Shown in pieces: positions 34,320 to 43,795 of a DNA stretch of 64,000 nucleotides. A program made the position numbers and the translations under genes. The notes under the pieces were generated by a model, which had not been told where the DNA came from, did no database searches, and saw only the letters and a program-made list of their open reading frames with translations. This DNA comes from Paenibacillus phytorum (GTDB taxonomy: Bacteria; Bacillota; Bacilli; Paenibacillales; NBRC-103111): positions 62,001-126,000 of the forward strand of contig NZ_WHOA01000099.1 in NCBI RefSeq assembly GCF_013141715.1, in the 5' to 3' direction. Every line of letters begins with the position of its first letter. The first letter of the stretch is position 1.

Positions 34320-35174
34320 TTATACCTCACTTAGAAGCGCACGCAGCGCATCGAGTGTCATACGAGTACCCGTCATCTGACTGCCACCCTCAGGAATGAA
34401 ATGCGTTTCGATGGTGAAGAGTCCATCATATCCGTCTGCCAACAAAGCTTTGAGATGTGGAATCACAGGTACACTGCCTGAGCCAAGTGGCACACAATAA
34501 GCTTTACCGTCTGCACTTACATAAGCATCCTTAAGGTGAACATGAGCCAATGTATCCCTCATGAATCCGTAACCTGCCGGAAAAGCTTCACGACCGCCGT
34601 ATGCCTCGTTGCCCGGGTCCCACAATCCTCTTAAAGCGGATGAATCGACACTGCGCACAATGGCAGCAACTTCTTCCGCAAAGCCGCCATTGCAGGATGG
34701 CTCATTCTCAAGCAAAAGCTGCACGCGTTCTCGCTGGGCTTCTTGAACAGCTTGGCGCAGATGATGGACAATATCTTCCCTATAGAGCTGCGGATCCGCT
34801 TCACGCCAAAAAGAAAAAATACGAATCCGTGTCGTGCCTAGCAGCTTAGCTAGCTGGATCACGCGTTTCAGCTTGTCAAAGTGCGCATCCACGCTCTCTT
34901 CTTTCTGGCCGAAAGTGTCTCCAGTGGCAATCGGTCTGCTCGGATCCAGCGCACATTTAAACAAAGGAGAGGCAATAGTGGAAATGAATAACCCGCGGGC
35001 TTCAACCTGACGCCGGACTTCCATTGCTTGATCGTCATTTAGAGTGACGACATTCAGTCCGTTAATGACACGGACTTCAACATGCTTTAAACCCTGTTCG
35101 ACTGCCCAATCCAACGCTTCCTCGAAATTAGCTGAAACCTCATCCGTCAAAACTCCCAATCGTTCCAACATCAA
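34320..35174 (-). CDS. sugar phosphate isomerase/epimerase (xylose isomerase-like TIM barrel)
   Basis: TIM-barrel protein of 284 residues and first gene of the eight-gene operon. Metal ligand segments: LLLENEPSCNGG, LRGLWDPGNEAYGG, HVHLKDAYV and FTIETHFIP. Only distantly similar to the second isomerase of the operon. It is followed by the dehydrogenase gene with five bases between, so the pair probably acts in sequence (oxidation then isomerisation). The 264 bases upstream contain a 13-bp inverted repeat and no gene I can support. Confidence 0.84.
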   Translation of the reverse strand: MMLERLGVLTDEVSANFEEALDWAVEQGLKHVEVRVINGLNVVTLNDDQAMEVRRQVEARGLFISTIASPLFKCALDPSRPIATGDTFGQKEESVDAHFDKLKRVIQLAKLLGTTRIRIFSFWREADPQLYREDIVHHLRQAVQEAQRERVQLLLENEPSCNGGFAEEVAAIVRSVDSSALRGLWDPGNEAYGGREAFPAGYGFMRDTLAHVHLKDAYVSADGKAYCVPLGSGSVPVIPHLKALLADGYDGLFTIETHFIPEGGSQMTGTRMTLDALRALLSEV

Positions 35175-35361
35175 AATGTAAATCCCACCATTCCTTTTGT
35201 TCTATCCACAGTGCATTGCCTTCTTGTTTCTTGATTCTTATCATATCAATTAAGTTTTATGAAAAGTTGACGTTTTTTTCGAAGTATATTTACATTTTTT
35301 AAGCAATACACTCCGCTACGAGTTTGACATTAGCTACAACATGTTGTCCAGAATTGGCAAA

Positions 35362-35406
35362 GGAGATATGTTCTTCTCTTGAGCAAAAAGACAAGAACAT
35401 ATCTCC
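35362..35406. repeat. 13-bp perfect inverted repeat upstream of the amino-sugar operon
   Basis: GGAGATATGTTCT (35362-35374) and AGAACATATCTCC (35394-35406) flank a 19-base loop. There is no T run on either side, so it is not a standard terminator. It lies 33 bases beyond the 3' end of the small membrane protein gene and could stabilise that mRNA or bind a regulator of the operon. Confidence 0.5.
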
Positions 35407-35438
35407 GTAAAATAGTCTATATTGTTTCAATAAGCGCA

Positions 35439-35747
35439 TTATGGAGCATTACCATAATTCACTATAATCCAACCAGCACTTGTTTTTTTCAAGTAAAAAA
35501 TATGAGGAATACTATCAGTAAATTTTCCATCCAATTCACTTATATAATAGCGATTGCTTCCGTCTTTATCGATAAAGTCAGCGTTATTTACGATATATGT
35601 TGTTTCTAAATTGCCTATTTTTTTCTGTATGGCTTGTTCTGGTGTTCTAGAATAAATGAAGAGAAATAGAAGCAAATAAACAATAAAAACGAGAGTACCA
35701 AATACAAGAGCAGATTTAAAAAGAAATTTAACCATATAGTTCTTCAT
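35439..35747 (-). CDS. small membrane-anchored protein of unknown function
   Basis: Protein of about 102 residues with one N-terminal helix (LVFGTLVFIVYLLLFLFIY) and a short exported domain (NNADFIDKDGSNRYYISELDG...). The exported part has the look of a small beta-sheet domain. I do not recognise the family. ATG at 35747 with GAAGG five bases upstream. AT-rich, like other small unknown genes here. Confidence 0.55.
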   Translation of the reverse strand: MKNYMVKFLFKSALVFGTLVFIVYLLLFLFIYSRTPEQAIQKKIGNLETTYIVNNADFIDKDGSNRYYISELDGKFTDSIPHIFYLKKTSAGWIIVNYGNAP

Positions 35748-35852
35748 CTTGACCTTCAAGGAATTATTTGCATATTGGAGATTCCCAATAATAATTTGGA
35801 CTTTCTAATCAAATAGAAGGTTCAATATTTCTTAGATATTACACGGTCATGC

Positions 35853-35892
35853 AAAAAGATACCTGGTCGGAAATCAATCCGCAGGTACCTCT
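35853..35892 (-). terminator. terminator of the 788-residue protein gene
   Basis: Minus strand GAGGTACCTG / CAGGTATCTTTTT hairpin followed by T, ten bases after the stop at 35901. Confidence 0.8.
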
Positions 35893-35900
35893 GAATGTTC

Positions 35901-38267
35901 TTATCTTGAACTAGCTTCTACCGTCTCCGGCTCTCCCCAAGTGAACACTTTGACGCTGACCAACGGCTTCGGTTCGCCTTCGAATTTGCAGCTGAATGAC
36001 AACGTCTGTCCGCCGTTCCGAACGATCACCGCATCCACCGACGTTTCCACTGTTTTCTGCAAATTCCAGTTTAGATCGTAAATTTTGCCAGTCCGGTCTC
36101 CATCGCAAACAAGATATTGATTTGCGAGAACTTCCGTTTCAAAAGTCATATAAACACCGTTCGCAAAAAAGGCCGGCCGTTTCACCGAAGCATCGTCATT
36201 GCCGTACGAAGGCATCACTCGCAAGATGAACTTGAGCGGCTGATCGGCATGGCGGTTATAAAACGTCCAATCCGCTCCACCGGGCTGCCCAGGCTGCAGC
36301 TCTGCCGGATTACACACGAACGGCTTAGAGATAGAGACCGGATACAGACTCCATCGTCCTTCGCCCTCCGACCGCAAATGCCAATCACCTTTCGGGTCGC
36401 GCAGCCGTTCCTGCTGTTCTTCTGTAAATGCTCCGGCCTGTCGAGCCATTTCCCATTGACTTACTGACTCAAGCAACTCGTTAATGTTGCCGTTACGCTG
36501 AAGTACGCCCATGTCAGCTACGAGCGCGAAACCGGCGTTAAATCCGGCCGCTTTCGATAACACCCATTCGATTTCGTCCAGAACAGTCGCTTCAAATTGA
36601 TCGGTGGCTGAACGGACGAGAAACCAACCAAGCATCGGCGGAATAAAGTTCCGGGCAAAAAAACGCTGATTACTGAGCCGCCACTCAAGCTGGCCTTCGC
36701 GTGTTGCCGCTCCCCAAGGCTCTCCCCAGTTGAAGCGCGTGAAAATATGCCATAAATAATTCGGAACAACTATACTTGCGTCATTGATCACTTCTTCTCC
36801 CCAGCCTTCGTAACACATCTTCACGAATCGATTCACACCATAACCGTCGTGTCCGGATGCGTAGCAGCCTTCCAGTCCATCGAATGAAATTTGTTTGAGT
36901 CCCGTCTTTCTGAACAGCTCAGCAATACGCTGGCAATATTCATCCTGAAGCTCAAGTTTAGGGAAAAAGACGTCGTACCCGTGATCCCACAATCGGCTGA
37001 TTTCCGTACCTGCTTCATGCGCATAAGCCGCCGTGCCGTTCACACCGCGCCGCACGCCGAGCAGCGTCCATGGCGCGCTCTCGGAGATCGCATCGTATTC
37101 AATCAGCTCGCTGCCGATTCGCGCTGAACGTCGGTACAAATGCGCCGCAAACGGGCGCGGATTGTCAAAAACCATAACCTGGTCGTCCATTCCGACCGGT
37201 TCAGTCAGCCTTGCCACCCCAACTGCTTGCAGCCGCTCGTCCGGCACAGGCGTCACATACGGATCGTTCAGTGTCGTAAAGTTAGACAACGTATGAAGGC
37301 CGACGTGAACGCCCATACACTCCGCCAATTCAACGCAGTTTTTCAGTCCGTCATCTCCGTTAGGAAAACTGTGCGGCTTTAAGGAAAAATGGCCCCATTG
37401 CCCGAACGGATCGGGATGATAGACATATTTCAGACCGGCCTTCATCGTATATTGAACAGCCTCCGCCATCGTCGATTCGGAGAAGTCGGTGATCAAATAC
37501 GACTGGTTCGCCGAAGGCGACGTTTTCCCCCAGACACCTTCGATCGTCGGATGCGGCAATCCTTCCCCTAGCTCGACCGCTTCGATCGTATCCAGCACCC
37601 GGTTCGCCTCGCAACCGAACATAGCGATTGACGAGCCCACAATTTCCGCTTCTCCCCCGCCTATCGCAGCTACTTCAATGTCCGGCAAATTCCAAACCGG
37701 GCGCCTTGTGGCTTTGGTCCGGTTTCTCGTGAACAATTGCAGTAGGCTTCCTTCACTCGAAGGCCACGCTGCACATGATTCATATTCAAACTTGGCATCC
37801 TCAAATGATTGATCGGCGAATTGCAGCTTTTCTGCCTCCATGGGCCAGCCGCCAATCGTCTTCACATTTAACGCCTGAATGCCGATCGCAAACTGCCCGT
37901 TATGCACAACGCCAACCGCCTCGCCAATCGAACCGGCAATCGTTGTCACATAGGGTCCCCAAACGACTGCATCCACATCAGCTCCATCGATGAACGTCAC
38001 TGCGAATGTCATATACAATTCCTTTACCCTTATCACAACGCCTACCTTAGCACCGCTTTCCTCAAATAGAAACGTCAGCACGCCACTGCCTACTTCATAA
38101 TCTGCCGTCAAAGGCGCTTCCAAACGCCCGTCGATTATAACACGTAAGAGAGGTGTTGCATGTGCCGCCGATGCGTACGATTTTCCACTGACCGCATTGG
38201 TCATATCTGTGATTTGGCCTTTTCCGTCTAGTACTATTGTCAATTTTCCAGCTTGCCATGAATACAT
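35901..38267 (-). CDS. probable glycoside hydrolase of an unrecognised family (788 residues)
   Basis: Large cytoplasmic protein (no signal peptide). The N-terminal 230 residues look like a beta-sandwich; the centre (about 245-620) looks like a TIM barrel (SYLITDFSESTMAEAVQYTMKAG region, HVGLHTLSNFTTLNDPY, then LKQISFDGLEGCYASGHDGY with acidic candidates); the last 130 residues look like a second beta-sandwich. The arrangement resembles GH36-like and other retaining hydrolases, but I cannot place it in a known GH family. As the only enzyme in a transporter cassette (YesMN regulators, two permeases, binding protein), it very probably breaks down the imported oligosaccharide. Confidence 0.6.
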   Translation of the reverse strand: MYSWQAGKLTIVLDGKGQITDMTNAVSGKSYASAAHATPLLRVIIDGRLEAPLTADYEVGSGVLTFLFEESGAKVGVVIRVKELYMTFAVTFIDGADVDAVVWGPYVTTIAGSIGEAVGVVHNGQFAIGIQALNVKTIGGWPMEAEKLQFADQSFEDAKFEYESCAAWPSSEGSLLQLFTRNRTKATRRPVWNLPDIEVAAIGGGEAEIVGSSIAMFGCEANRVLDTIEAVELGEGLPHPTIEGVWGKTSPSANQSYLITDFSESTMAEAVQYTMKAGLKYVYHPDPFGQWGHFSLKPHSFPNGDDGLKNCVELAECMGVHVGLHTLSNFTTLNDPYVTPVPDERLQAVGVARLTEPVGMDDQVMVFDNPRPFAAHLYRRSARIGSELIEYDAISESAPWTLLGVRRGVNGTAAYAHEAGTEISRLWDHGYDVFFPKLELQDEYCQRIAELFRKTGLKQISFDGLEGCYASGHDGYGVNRFVKMCYEGWGEEVINDASIVVPNYLWHIFTRFNWGEPWGAATREGQLEWRLSNQRFFARNFIPPMLGWFLVRSATDQFEATVLDEIEWVLSKAAGFNAGFALVADMGVLQRNGNINELLESVSQWEMARQAGAFTEEQQERLRDPKGDWHLRSEGEGRWSLYPVSISKPFVCNPAELQPGQPGGADWTFYNRHADQPLKFILRVMPSYGNDDASVKRPAFFANGVYMTFETEVLANQYLVCDGDRTGKIYDLNWNLQKTVETSVDAVIVRNGGQTLSFSCKFEGEPKPLVSVKVFTWGEPETVEASSR

Positions 38268-38369
38268 CTTTCTCTCATCCCTTTTCGAGTTTAGTTGTCC
38301 AACGTAAAGCCTTAAATTCGAATGTCCTCCCCAATTCTTGCGAATTTGGAAAGGACACTCAAATCAATC

Positions 38370-39986
38370 TTATTTTTTCAAGTTTTTGTCGTATACTTTT
38401 TGCGCTTCTTCGAGCACTTGATCACCACCCATTTTCTTCCATTCGGTTACAAAGTTATTGAAATCATTCAACGACTTGCGACCGGTAATGAAGTCGATAT
38501 ACGTTCGCAGCGTAAACTGTTTCAGCTTATCTTGTGTTTCGTTGTAAATCGGTTTATTAAACGGCGCCAAAATATCGATGTTTCTCGTTCCTTTCGCACG
38601 CGTGTCCTTTGCCAGCTGTCGCAAGTTTTTTTCCGAAGTATACGACGTTTGGAAATCATAATCGTTGAACGAACCGGCCATCGAATAGCCGCCTAGACCT
38701 GCTTTTTTACGTTCTTTCTCATCCGTATAAGGCGCAATATATTCTATTGTTCCATTGTCGCTTAATTTCCATTGCTTACCTTTTTCGCCGAAGTTCATTT
38801 TTTCGTAAACTTCAGGTTCGAATTGGGTAGCTTCGAAAACTTGCATATATTTGACCAGTTTGTCTTGATCTTTCTCCAATTGCTTACCGAACATGACGCC
38901 AGAAGCATACGCCGGGTTATATTGCGACATGCCGTATTTGCCGTCTGGTCCTTTAACGCCGCCAACAATCGCAAAGTTGAACCCCGGATGGTTTTTAGCC
39001 AGCTTGTCATGCCATTGATCTCCCCCAAGGAATGCATTGCCCGGCAAGAGCGTCCACCAATAATATTCGATGGCACCGATTTTGTCGGTAAGTACTTTGT
39101 CCTCGACGTTATTGCCCTTGTTGACAACAAACTCAGGGTCAATCAGCTCGTTTTTGTACCAACGGTTCAACACTTCAAGTGCTTGCTTCGCTCCAGGCTC
39201 GATTTCACCACGAACGATTTTGCCGTCTTTTTCCCGGAAAATATTCGGATAAGCGTCAAATGCGCCGAACACCGAACTGAACATGCTTTCGATATTGTCG
39301 CCTGAAGATGTAATGCCGTACGTGTCTTTTTTGCCGTTACCGTCTGGATCTTCGTTGCGGAACTTCATCAAAGCGGCTTCCATTTCTTGAAGCGTTTCCG
39401 GCGTTTTTGTGATACCGACTTTAGTCAACCAATCTTGCCGAAAGGCCAGCTGCAAACCGTCGATGCCAATATCCCAGATGACTGGCAAGCCATAAATTTT
39501 ACCGTCTCTTCTGACGTATTTAAATGGATCGTCTCCGAGAAACCGTTTTAACCAGCTCATGTATTTCGGCATATTTTGCTCGATTAGCTTTTGCGGGATT
39601 TCTGCCGCTACGTTCTGTTGAAGGAACTTGTCGTATTCCGTGAACGACGGCTCTTTCCACCAATCAGGAATTTCGCCCGAAGAAATCATTAGATTCAGTT
39701 TTTCTTTCATTGCTTCACGTGTGGCTGAATTAAAATCGATATCGATGCTAAATTTTTCTTTAAGCGCATTTACGCCGACGGAATCCGGATTTTGATTTTC
39801 ATCTAGGTTCCAAAACGTCAGCTTCATTTTGGGCTTCGGTTTCTGTCCGCTATCCGTGGACTCGGAACTTTGTTTTTTTCCACTATCGGCAGTATCTCCG
39901 GATGATTCGCTTTTGGTGCACCCTGCCATCACGGACATGATCAAAACCGCGGACAAGGCTCCAGACAACCAACGTTTTTTATTCAA
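38370..39986 (-). CDS. ABC transporter extracellular solute-binding lipoprotein (LipO type)
   Basis: Binding protein of 538 residues with a lipoprotein signal (ALSAVLIMSVMAGC, lipobox VMAGC near residue 22). Family 1 type; the size and segments such as GLPVIWDIGIDGLQLAFRQDWL are typical of LplA/LipO oligosaccharide-binding proteins in Paenibacillus. Start is TTG after AAAGGG. It is made after the two permease genes, 49 bases downstream, and would hand sugar to them. The 102 bases to the next gene show no terminator. Confidence 0.92.
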   Translation of the reverse strand: MNKKRWLSGALSAVLIMSVMAGCTKSESSGDTADSGKKQSSESTDSGQKPKPKMKLTFWNLDENQNPDSVGVNALKEKFSIDIDFNSATREAMKEKLNLMISSGEIPDWWKEPSFTEYDKFLQQNVAAEIPQKLIEQNMPKYMSWLKRFLGDDPFKYVRRDGKIYGLPVIWDIGIDGLQLAFRQDWLTKVGITKTPETLQEMEAALMKFRNEDPDGNGKKDTYGITSSGDNIESMFSSVFGAFDAYPNIFREKDGKIVRGEIEPGAKQALEVLNRWYKNELIDPEFVVNKGNNVEDKVLTDKIGAIEYYWWTLLPGNAFLGGDQWHDKLAKNHPGFNFAIVGGVKGPDGKYGMSQYNPAYASGVMFGKQLEKDQDKLVKYMQVFEATQFEPEVYEKMNFGEKGKQWKLSDNGTIEYIAPYTDEKERKKAGLGGYSMAGSFNDYDFQTSYTSEKNLRQLAKDTRAKGTRNIDILAPFNKPIYNETQDKLKQFTLRTYIDFITGRKSLNDFNNFVTEWKKMGGDQVLEEAQKVYDKNLKK

Positions 39987-40034
39987 TTTTAACCAACCCT
40001 TTCTTTTCTTTTATGATTCTATTAATAGGGAAGA

Positions 40035-40931
40035 TTACCCTTTAATAGCGCCAATCATAACGCCTTTGACAAAATACTTTTGTATAAACGGATATACAAT
40101 CAGCATCGGAATAATCGAAAACATCACAACCGTCGCTTGCAGCTGCCTGCCGGAAAACTCCGTTTTGCTGCCTATATGTTGAATGACACTGTTAATATCC
40201 GTCATGTTGTTTTGAATAATAATTTTGCGCAAAACGATTTGCAGCATCTGTTTATTGGGATCGGAGATGTAGATCATGCTGTCAAACCATGCGTTCCAAT
40301 GGCCAACCCCTACCCATAAAGCAATCGTTGCCAAAACTGGCTTCGATAATGGAATGACGATTTGAGTGAAAATCCGCAAATATCCGGCACCATCAACCCT
40401 AGCTGACTCCTCCAGCTCATCAGGAATCGATCGGAAAAAGTTGCGCATTATCAATACGTTAAATGCTCCAATCATGCCTGGAATGACTAGTGACCAAACC
40501 GTGTTAAGCATGTGCAGTTCCTTGATGAGTAAATACGATGGGATTGTACCCCCGCCGAACAGCATCGTGAATAAAATGAAGCTAGTGAACGTTCTGTTGA
40601 AGGGCAAATCCTTCTTCGCAAGCGGGTAAGCCGTGATCGCCGTGAAAAATATGGACAATACGACACCGATAGCCGTTCTAACCATCGTATTCTTGTAGCC
40701 CATCCATAACGCATCGAACTTGAAGGCTAGCTTGTAGCTATCGAATGTCAGTTGTGTAGGCAGAAATATGATCCCAGATGAGTAAGCTGCGCTTTTGGCT
40801 CCCCCACCGTCCAAGGAAATAACAACCTGGGTCCAGAATGGGTACAATGTGCAGAACATAATGCAAGTCAAAATGACGTATAAAAGGACGTCAAACATTT
40901 TGTCGCCTATCGATTTTTTCACATTTATCAT
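40035..40931 (-). CDS. sugar ABC transporter permease (LplC/YtcP type)
   Basis: MalG-like permease of 298 residues with six helices and the EAA loop ELEESARVDGAGYLRIFTQIV. C-terminal QKYFVKGVMIGAIKG is the standard end of the LplC family. I chose the ATG at 40931 with AAGGAG eight bases upstream; the frame extends upstream through the previous stop. Forms a heterodimer with the permease coded just upstream. The ATPase is not in the cassette, as is usual for this class, which uses a shared MsmX-like ATPase. Confidence 0.92.
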   Translation of the reverse strand: MINVKKSIGDKMFDVLLYVILTCIMFCTLYPFWTQVVISLDGGGAKSAAYSSGIIFLPTQLTFDSYKLAFKFDALWMGYKNTMVRTAIGVVLSIFFTAITAYPLAKKDLPFNRTFTSFILFTMLFGGGTIPSYLLIKELHMLNTVWSLVIPGMIGAFNVLIMRNFFRSIPDELEESARVDGAGYLRIFTQIVIPLSKPVLATIALWVGVGHWNAWFDSMIYISDPNKQMLQIVLRKIIIQNNMTDINSVIQHIGSKTEFSGRQLQATVVMFSIIPMLIVYPFIQKYFVKGVMIGAIKG

Positions 40932-40956
40932 CTTTCTCGCTCCTTCACCCGACAAA

Positions 40957-41907
40957 CTACCATATGGCGTGCTCCTTTCCGCCGATCCATTTAACGATAC
41001 GGTTTACGGCAATAATCAGGAACAGAGCGACGACCGATTTGAACAACCCAACCGCTGTGGCATAACTGTAATTCAGCTCAATCAACCCTTTGCGATACAC
41101 ATAAGTGTCAATAATATCGGATACGTTATACACTTTGGCATTATACATATTGAATATTTGATCGAAACCCGCATCCAGAATGCCGGACATAGACAAAATC
41201 AGCATAATCGCAATGATTGGAACGAGCATTGGGATGGATATGTAAATCATCCGCTTGAACCGCCCCGCCCCGTCGATAACAGCCGCTTCGTACAACTGCG
41301 GGTCAATGCCCGATATCGCTGCAAAATAAATGATCGAACCCCAGCCAAACCCTTGAAAAATGCTCGTAACTACGAGGATTGTCCGAAAGTAGCGGTCGTC
41401 CGCCAAATATAACATCGGATCGCCGCCAAATAGTTTCACGATCGCATTGATCGGACCGTCCAGCGAAAATATCGTAAAGAAAATGCCGGCCAAGACGACC
41501 CACGATATAAAATGCGGCAAATACGAAACCGTCTGTACTACTTTTTTAAACTTCATATTCGAAATTTCACTCAGCAAGAGTGCGAAAACGATTGGTACCG
41601 GAAACCCGAACACGAGCTTGTATAAGCTTATGACAATCGTATTTTTCAATACCGTGTAGAAATACGAATCATGGATGATTTTCTCAAAATGATAGAGTCC
41701 TGCCCAAGGACTGCCGAGAATGCCCTGCGTAATTTTAAAATCTTTAAATGCCAACAACACGCCGATCATCGGAAGATAGTGAAAAATGAAGTAATAGATG
41801 ATCGCCGGGATCATCATGATGAGCAGCACGCGGTATTGCTTGTATTTTTTGGTCTTTTCTCGCTTTAGCGTTCGATTCGTGCTGACGGTCGCCACAGTTT
41901 CGTTCAT
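40957..41907 (-). CDS. sugar ABC transporter permease (LplB/YtcO type)
   Basis: MalF-like permease of 316 residues. Six helices; the EAA loop is PQLYEAAVIDGAGRFKRMIYI. The end of the protein GLFKSVVALFLIIAVNRIVKWIGG is typical of LplB. Start ATG at 41907 with GGAGG ten bases upstream. First gene of the transport block, downstream of the two-component pair, and preceded by a cre-like site at 41928-41941. Confidence 0.92.
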   Translation of the reverse strand: MNETVATVSTNRTLKREKTKKYKQYRVLLIMMIPAIIYYFIFHYLPMIGVLLAFKDFKITQGILGSPWAGLYHFEKIIHDSYFYTVLKNTIVISLYKLVFGFPVPIVFALLLSEISNMKFKKVVQTVSYLPHFISWVVLAGIFFTIFSLDGPINAIVKLFGGDPMLYLADDRYFRTILVVTSIFQGFGWGSIIYFAAISGIDPQLYEAAVIDGAGRFKRMIYISIPMLVPIIAIMLILSMSGILDAGFDQIFNMYNAKVYNVSDIIDTYVYRKGLIELNYSYATAVGLFKSVVALFLIIAVNRIVKWIGGKEHAIW

Positions 41908-41927
41908 TGCTGTCTTTCCCTCCTTCA

Positions 41928-41941
41928 TGTAAACGCTTCCG
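41928..41941 (-). promoter_or_regulatory. cre-like site upstream of the sugar transporter
   Basis: Minus strand CGGAAGCGTTTACA fits the cre consensus except at the first and third bases. It lies about 20 bases before the permease start, a position where CcpA binding would repress transport. Confidence 0.5.
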
Positions 41942-42027
41942 TTTCGATAACTAAACTATAGCATGGGTTGTAGAAGAAAAAATTATCAAATAGTAATGAT
42001 ATTATTCAGTTTTTTACGGAGTTGCAA

Positions 42028-42052
42028 AAAAAGCCTGCCGGGCGGCAGACTT
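42028..42052 (-). terminator. terminator of the two-component pair
   Basis: Minus strand GTCTGCCG / CGGCAGGC hairpin followed by seven T, 34 bases after the stop of the sensor kinase. It separates the regulators from the transporter genes, which therefore have their own promoter. Confidence 0.9.
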
Positions 42053-42085
42053 GGGTAGGAGAATGATGTAACTGATTCACGATCA

Positions 42086-43792
42086 CTATGAAGCATTCAT
42101 GTATTGCGGGATAACGACGGTCATGACCGTACCATGACCGATCCGGCTTTGGATGCCTATGCCGTATTCAGCTCCAAACCGTAGCTGCAGCCGTTCGTTG
42201 ACGTTGTTCAACCCGTATCCGACTGACTGCATTGTCAGTATCGTATCGATCGTCTCCTGCGGCATACCCGGACCATTGTCTTCGATTGCGAATTCGATCG
42301 TACTATGACCGAGTCGGGCGCTCACTTGGAGCAATCCCCTCCCAGACGTTTTCTGATTGACGCCGTGTTTGATTGCGTTTTCGGCCAACGGCTGCAGGAT
42401 GAGATTGATCGTCGAATATTCGTAAACCGCTGCGTCGATTTCATAAACAACATCGAAGCTATATTCACCCATAACCTGAATAATTTCTACATACGATTTG
42501 ATATTTTCTAATTCATCCCGTACAGAAATGATATTATTGCCCCGATTAAGTGCTGTTCGGTAAAATTTCGACATCGACGTGACAACATGGCTGATGTCAT
42601 GAGCATCGCTCCGCAGCGCCTTCCAATTGATGAATGAAAGCGTGTTGTACAAAAAGTGTGGATTGATTTGCCACTGAAGTGCTTTCATCTCTGCTTCTTT
42701 TTGCACGATTTTGCTGCGAAACGATTCTTCAATCAATTCATTCAGCCGGATCAGCATGTTGCCGAACCGATTCGTAAGCTCGCCGATTTCATCTCTTGAT
42801 GAGCTTTGAACCCGCAAGTTCAATTCCCCCATCTCGACCCGCTTCATCATTGCATTCAACCTGAAAATGCGTCGGATCATCGTTTTGGAAAATATCGAAA
42901 TGATGACAAGCAAGCTGACGATACATGCCAGGATCACAATCAGCGTTGCATTGATAATCGTTCCAGCGTTTGGGGACACTTGCTCGGCAGGTACGAAGCA
43001 ATACATGGTCCAATTCGTTTGCGGCACTGTTTTTTTGACAAGAAACATCTCAGTTGAACCGATCCTTAACCTTCCTTCGCTCAGCTCCATCATTTCTCTA
43101 GAGTCTAAGGTGGATGTCATCTTTGCGCTTTGGTTCGCGTAAATGATCCGGTTTTGAGCATCTGCGATGACAATGGCGTAATCCTTGGACATATCGGTCA
43201 CACTTCTGAAAAAACTTTTGTCATTTATACGCATATAGACGATGTTCGTGTACCGCTCCGCGAAGAATTTCGGGAATTTAGCAGTTACAAACAGACCCTT
43301 ATCATAAAACCATAGATTTTCGCTTCCTTGGACAGTCTCAGTGTACCAAGGTTCGTTTTCGACACGTTTATAGGAAACAACGGAGTCGCCGTATTCCGGG
43401 ACATTGCTTTGCGTATAAAACGTTATTTTTTCAATTTCCTTGTCCAGATTCATCATCATGATGAAATAAGGCGATAAGTAATTGTTCAAATCACCTGACA
43501 GGTTGACCAGATCGAGATAATCATTGGCGACGATTTTTTGAAATGTCTTGTTGAAGACAATCGACCGGATTGTATGGTTATACCGTTCGATAGAATTGTT
43601 GATGCTTTCCGAAATCGTACTGACGTTTTTGTCAATTCCTTGAAACGCCTGATAATTCAGCATTTGCTTCGATTGATTGTAGGCGTATAGGCCAAGCACC
43701 AAAATCGGAATGATGATAACTGTCAGATAGGACAAAAACAACTTTTGGTTAAAGCGCAGCCGGTTGAATAGTCCGAATATAGCCCTTTTCAC
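42086..43792 (-). CDS. sensor histidine kinase, YesM type
   Basis: Membrane kinase of 568 residues. Helix 1 (about 18-38), extracellular dCache-like sensor domain (39-280), helix 2 (281-302), HAMP (303-357), then the His_kinase domain with QINPHFLYNTLSFINW (H379) and a HATPase_c domain with N473 in LAENAIKHG and DNGPGMP. It phosphorylates the AraC-type response regulator coded immediately upstream (three bases between). It probably senses a plant oligosaccharide or the loaded binding protein. Confidence 0.94.
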   Translation of the reverse strand: MKRAIFGLFNRLRFNQKLFLSYLTVIIIPILVLGLYAYNQSKQMLNYQAFQGIDKNVSTISESINNSIERYNHTIRSIVFNKTFQKIVANDYLDLVNLSGDLNNYLSPYFIMMMNLDKEIEKITFYTQSNVPEYGDSVVSYKRVENEPWYTETVQGSENLWFYDKGLFVTAKFPKFFAERYTNIVYMRINDKSFFRSVTDMSKDYAIVIADAQNRIIYANQSAKMTSTLDSREMMELSEGRLRIGSTEMFLVKKTVPQTNWTMYCFVPAEQVSPNAGTIINATLIVILACIVSLLVIISIFSKTMIRRIFRLNAMMKRVEMGELNLRVQSSSRDEIGELTNRFGNMLIRLNELIEESFRSKIVQKEAEMKALQWQINPHFLYNTLSFINWKALRSDAHDISHVVTSMSKFYRTALNRGNNIISVRDELENIKSYVEIIQVMGEYSFDVVYEIDAAVYEYSTINLILQPLAENAIKHGVNQKTSGRGLLQVSARLGHSTIEFAIEDNGPGMPQETIDTILTMQSVGYGLNNVNERLQLRFGAEYGIGIQSRIGHGTVMTVVIPQYMNAS

Positions 43793-43795
43793 TGG

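Noticed and set aside
36117..37812. Several 60-124 codon frames opposite the 788-residue protein
   Set aside because: They are complementary-strand shadows of a high-GC coding region with no ribosome binding sites or family features.
38268..38369. T-rich stretch after the binding-protein gene as a terminator
   Set aside because: No stable hairpin precedes it, so the downstream hydrolase gene is probably co-transcribed.
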